Shown here: positions 5,476 to 6,352 of the stretch, one piece after another | Numbering within the stretch: the first letter of the stretch is position 1 | Layout of the letters: each line of letters starts with the position of its first letter | NCBI GenBank assembly: GCA_021806055.1 | Contig: JAJZYE010000064.1 | Coordinates: forward strand, 1-6,352 | Direction: 5' to 3' | Source of the DNA: Actinomycetes bacterium | GTDB taxonomy: Bacteria > Actinomycetota > Acidimicrobiia > Acidimicrobiales > RAAP-2 | DNA length: 6,352 nt | Position numbers and translations under genes: made by a program | Notes under the pieces: generated by a model | Database searches by the model: none | What the model was told of the DNA's origin: nothing | What the model saw: only the letters and a program-made list of their open reading frames with translations

Positions 5476-6352
5476 TCAACGGCGCGTTGTGACCCTGACT
5501 CCCAGCGAGCTCGGTGCCGCACTCAACTCGCCGTGGCGACCTCGAATCGACCAAATCACCAGAACGATCACAGCCCCCAGATAGGGAAACATCGACAAGA
5601 AGTCCGGGGAAATCGGCCACGCCAACGCCCCACCTAGCTCGACCAGGATCAAGAGCCCTCCGAAGAATGCGGCGCCGACAATGAGCCAGCGGGCGCGCCA
5701 TGCCGAAAAGATCACTACCGCGAGCGCGATGAAGCCTCTCCCCGCCGTCACGTCAGGACCCCAGGACCCAACGGCGACAACTGCCAGGAAGGCGCCCGCG
5801 AAACCCCCAAATAACCCGTTGACGCCAACGTAGAACAACCGCCAACGCGTCACGGCGATACCGGCGCCTGTCGCAGCAGTCGCAGGATTCTCACCGATCG
5901 CCCGCATATTCCGGCCGTGCCGGGTATGTCCGAGGAGCCAGGCAACACCGAAAGGCAGGATGAAAGCTACGTAGACGGGCCACGGGAAACTGCCGATCAT
6001 CTCGCGAAGTACTGGGATGCGATCAATGCCGGGCACACTGACAACAGTCGAAGAACTCGACACGCTGGTGTTTTCATAATTATTTCCAAGAAGCTGCGAG
6101 AGCCCCAGCCCGATAAACCACGCGGCGAAGCCCGGCAAGACCTGCTCTGTCTTAAAGAGCACGACCGGGATGCCGTAGACAACGAGTAGATACACGGCAC
6201 CCGCCAGCGCTCCACCCAGCAGGCCGAGTTCCGGACTGTTCGTATGGAGTGTCACGATGACACCCGTCACGGCTCCCATAAGCATCAAGCCTTCGATGCC
6301 AACGTTCATCATCCCCAGAATCTCACCGAAGAATTCCCCGGTCGCCGCGAGC
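5476..6352 (-). CDS. ABC transporter permease, nucleoside/simple-sugar type (YufQ/NupQ-like), 5' end missing
   Basis: This is an integral membrane permease of the BPD_transp_2 family, which pairs with a second permease, an ATPase and a BMP-type lipoprotein to import nucleosides or related compounds. The frame is open to the right edge (291 residues in the window, stop TGA at 5476-5478), so the true start is outside. The internal ATGs at 6312 and 6309 are not the start, because the preceding residues (AATGEFFGEILG) match the usual family sequence before MNVGIEGLMLMGA. Counting from the ATG at 6312, other family marks are GRNMRAIGENPATAATGAGI (133-152), where relatives usually read RAVGENPRAADAAGI, TAGRGFIALAVVIF (189-202), and PYLGAVIVLVIW (243-254) followed by a basic tail. 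There are about seven hydrophobic segments. The gene is visibly lower in GC than its neighbours to the left. It could be nucleoside- or sugar-specific; YufQ-like is my best assignment. Confidence 0.88.
   Translation of the reverse strand, partial: LAATGEFFGEILGMMNVGIEGLMLMGAVTGVIVTLHTNSPELGLLGGALAGAVYLLVVYGIPVVLFKTEQVLPGFAAWFIGLGLSQLLGNNYENTSVSSSSTVVSVPGIDRIPVLREMIGSFPWPVYVAFILPFGVAWLLGHTRHGRNMRAIGENPATAATGAGIAVTRWRLFYVGVNGLFGGFAGAFLAVVAVGSWGPDVTAGRGFIALAVVIFSAWRARWLIVGAAFFGGLLILVELGGALAWPISPDFLSMFPYLGAVIVLVIWSIRGRHGELSAAPSSLGVRVTTRR

Noticed and set aside
4989..5492. Plus-strand 167-residue open frame after the lyase gene
   Set aside because: It is Arg/Thr/Cys-rich with no motif or ribosome-binding sequence, and the opposite strand carries the dehydrogenase-like peptide. 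It is more likely chance in degraded DNA.

Overview
The window is GC-rich DNA (roughly 70% in the lines counted through the left and central genes). It has compact genes, almost no strong Shine-Dalgarno sequences and Arg/Ala-rich proteins. This fits a high-GC bacterium, most likely an actinobacterium, but there is no rRNA or marker gene to name a lineage, so that is inference. No RNA gene, CRISPR array, insertion sequence or convincing terminator was seen.

Left to centre: the 3' end of a small membrane-protein gene (+) runs into the left edge, and its stop codon abuts the stop of the next gene. Three minus-strand genes follow that look like one operon, read from right to left. First is an MFS exporter-type permease of the fosmidomycin-resistance (Fsr)-like group (3515-2286). 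Next is an unrecognised 192-residue helical protein with an Arg/Pro-rich tail (2256-1678). Last is a tryptophanase (1625-246). Gaps are 29 and 52 nt. The tryptophanase carries the residues that separate tryptophanases from tyrosine phenol-lyases (D128, V382/I384, H450), although its length and some segments look more like tyrosine phenol-lyase.

Centre: a 277-bp intergenic region separates this operon from a divergent MalY/PatB-type PLP C-S beta-lyase gene (3793-4992, +). It holds a perfect 14-bp palindrome and three copies of ATCACGT in either orientation, so it is the natural place for shared control. Tryptophanase and MalY/PatB enzymes both release pyruvate and ammonia by beta-elimination from amino acids. 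A transporter between them suggests an amino-acid or cysteine-conjugate catabolic cluster; this is inference from context.

Right: 4993-5475 has no intact gene. On its minus strand it encodes a short peptide closely matching the extreme C-terminus of acyl-CoA dehydrogenases, probably a gene relic. After it comes a minus-strand gene cut by the right edge, a nucleoside/simple-sugar ABC transporter permease (YufQ/NupQ type). Its GC content is visibly lower (about 48-58% in sampled lines), marking a composition break between the two halves of the window.
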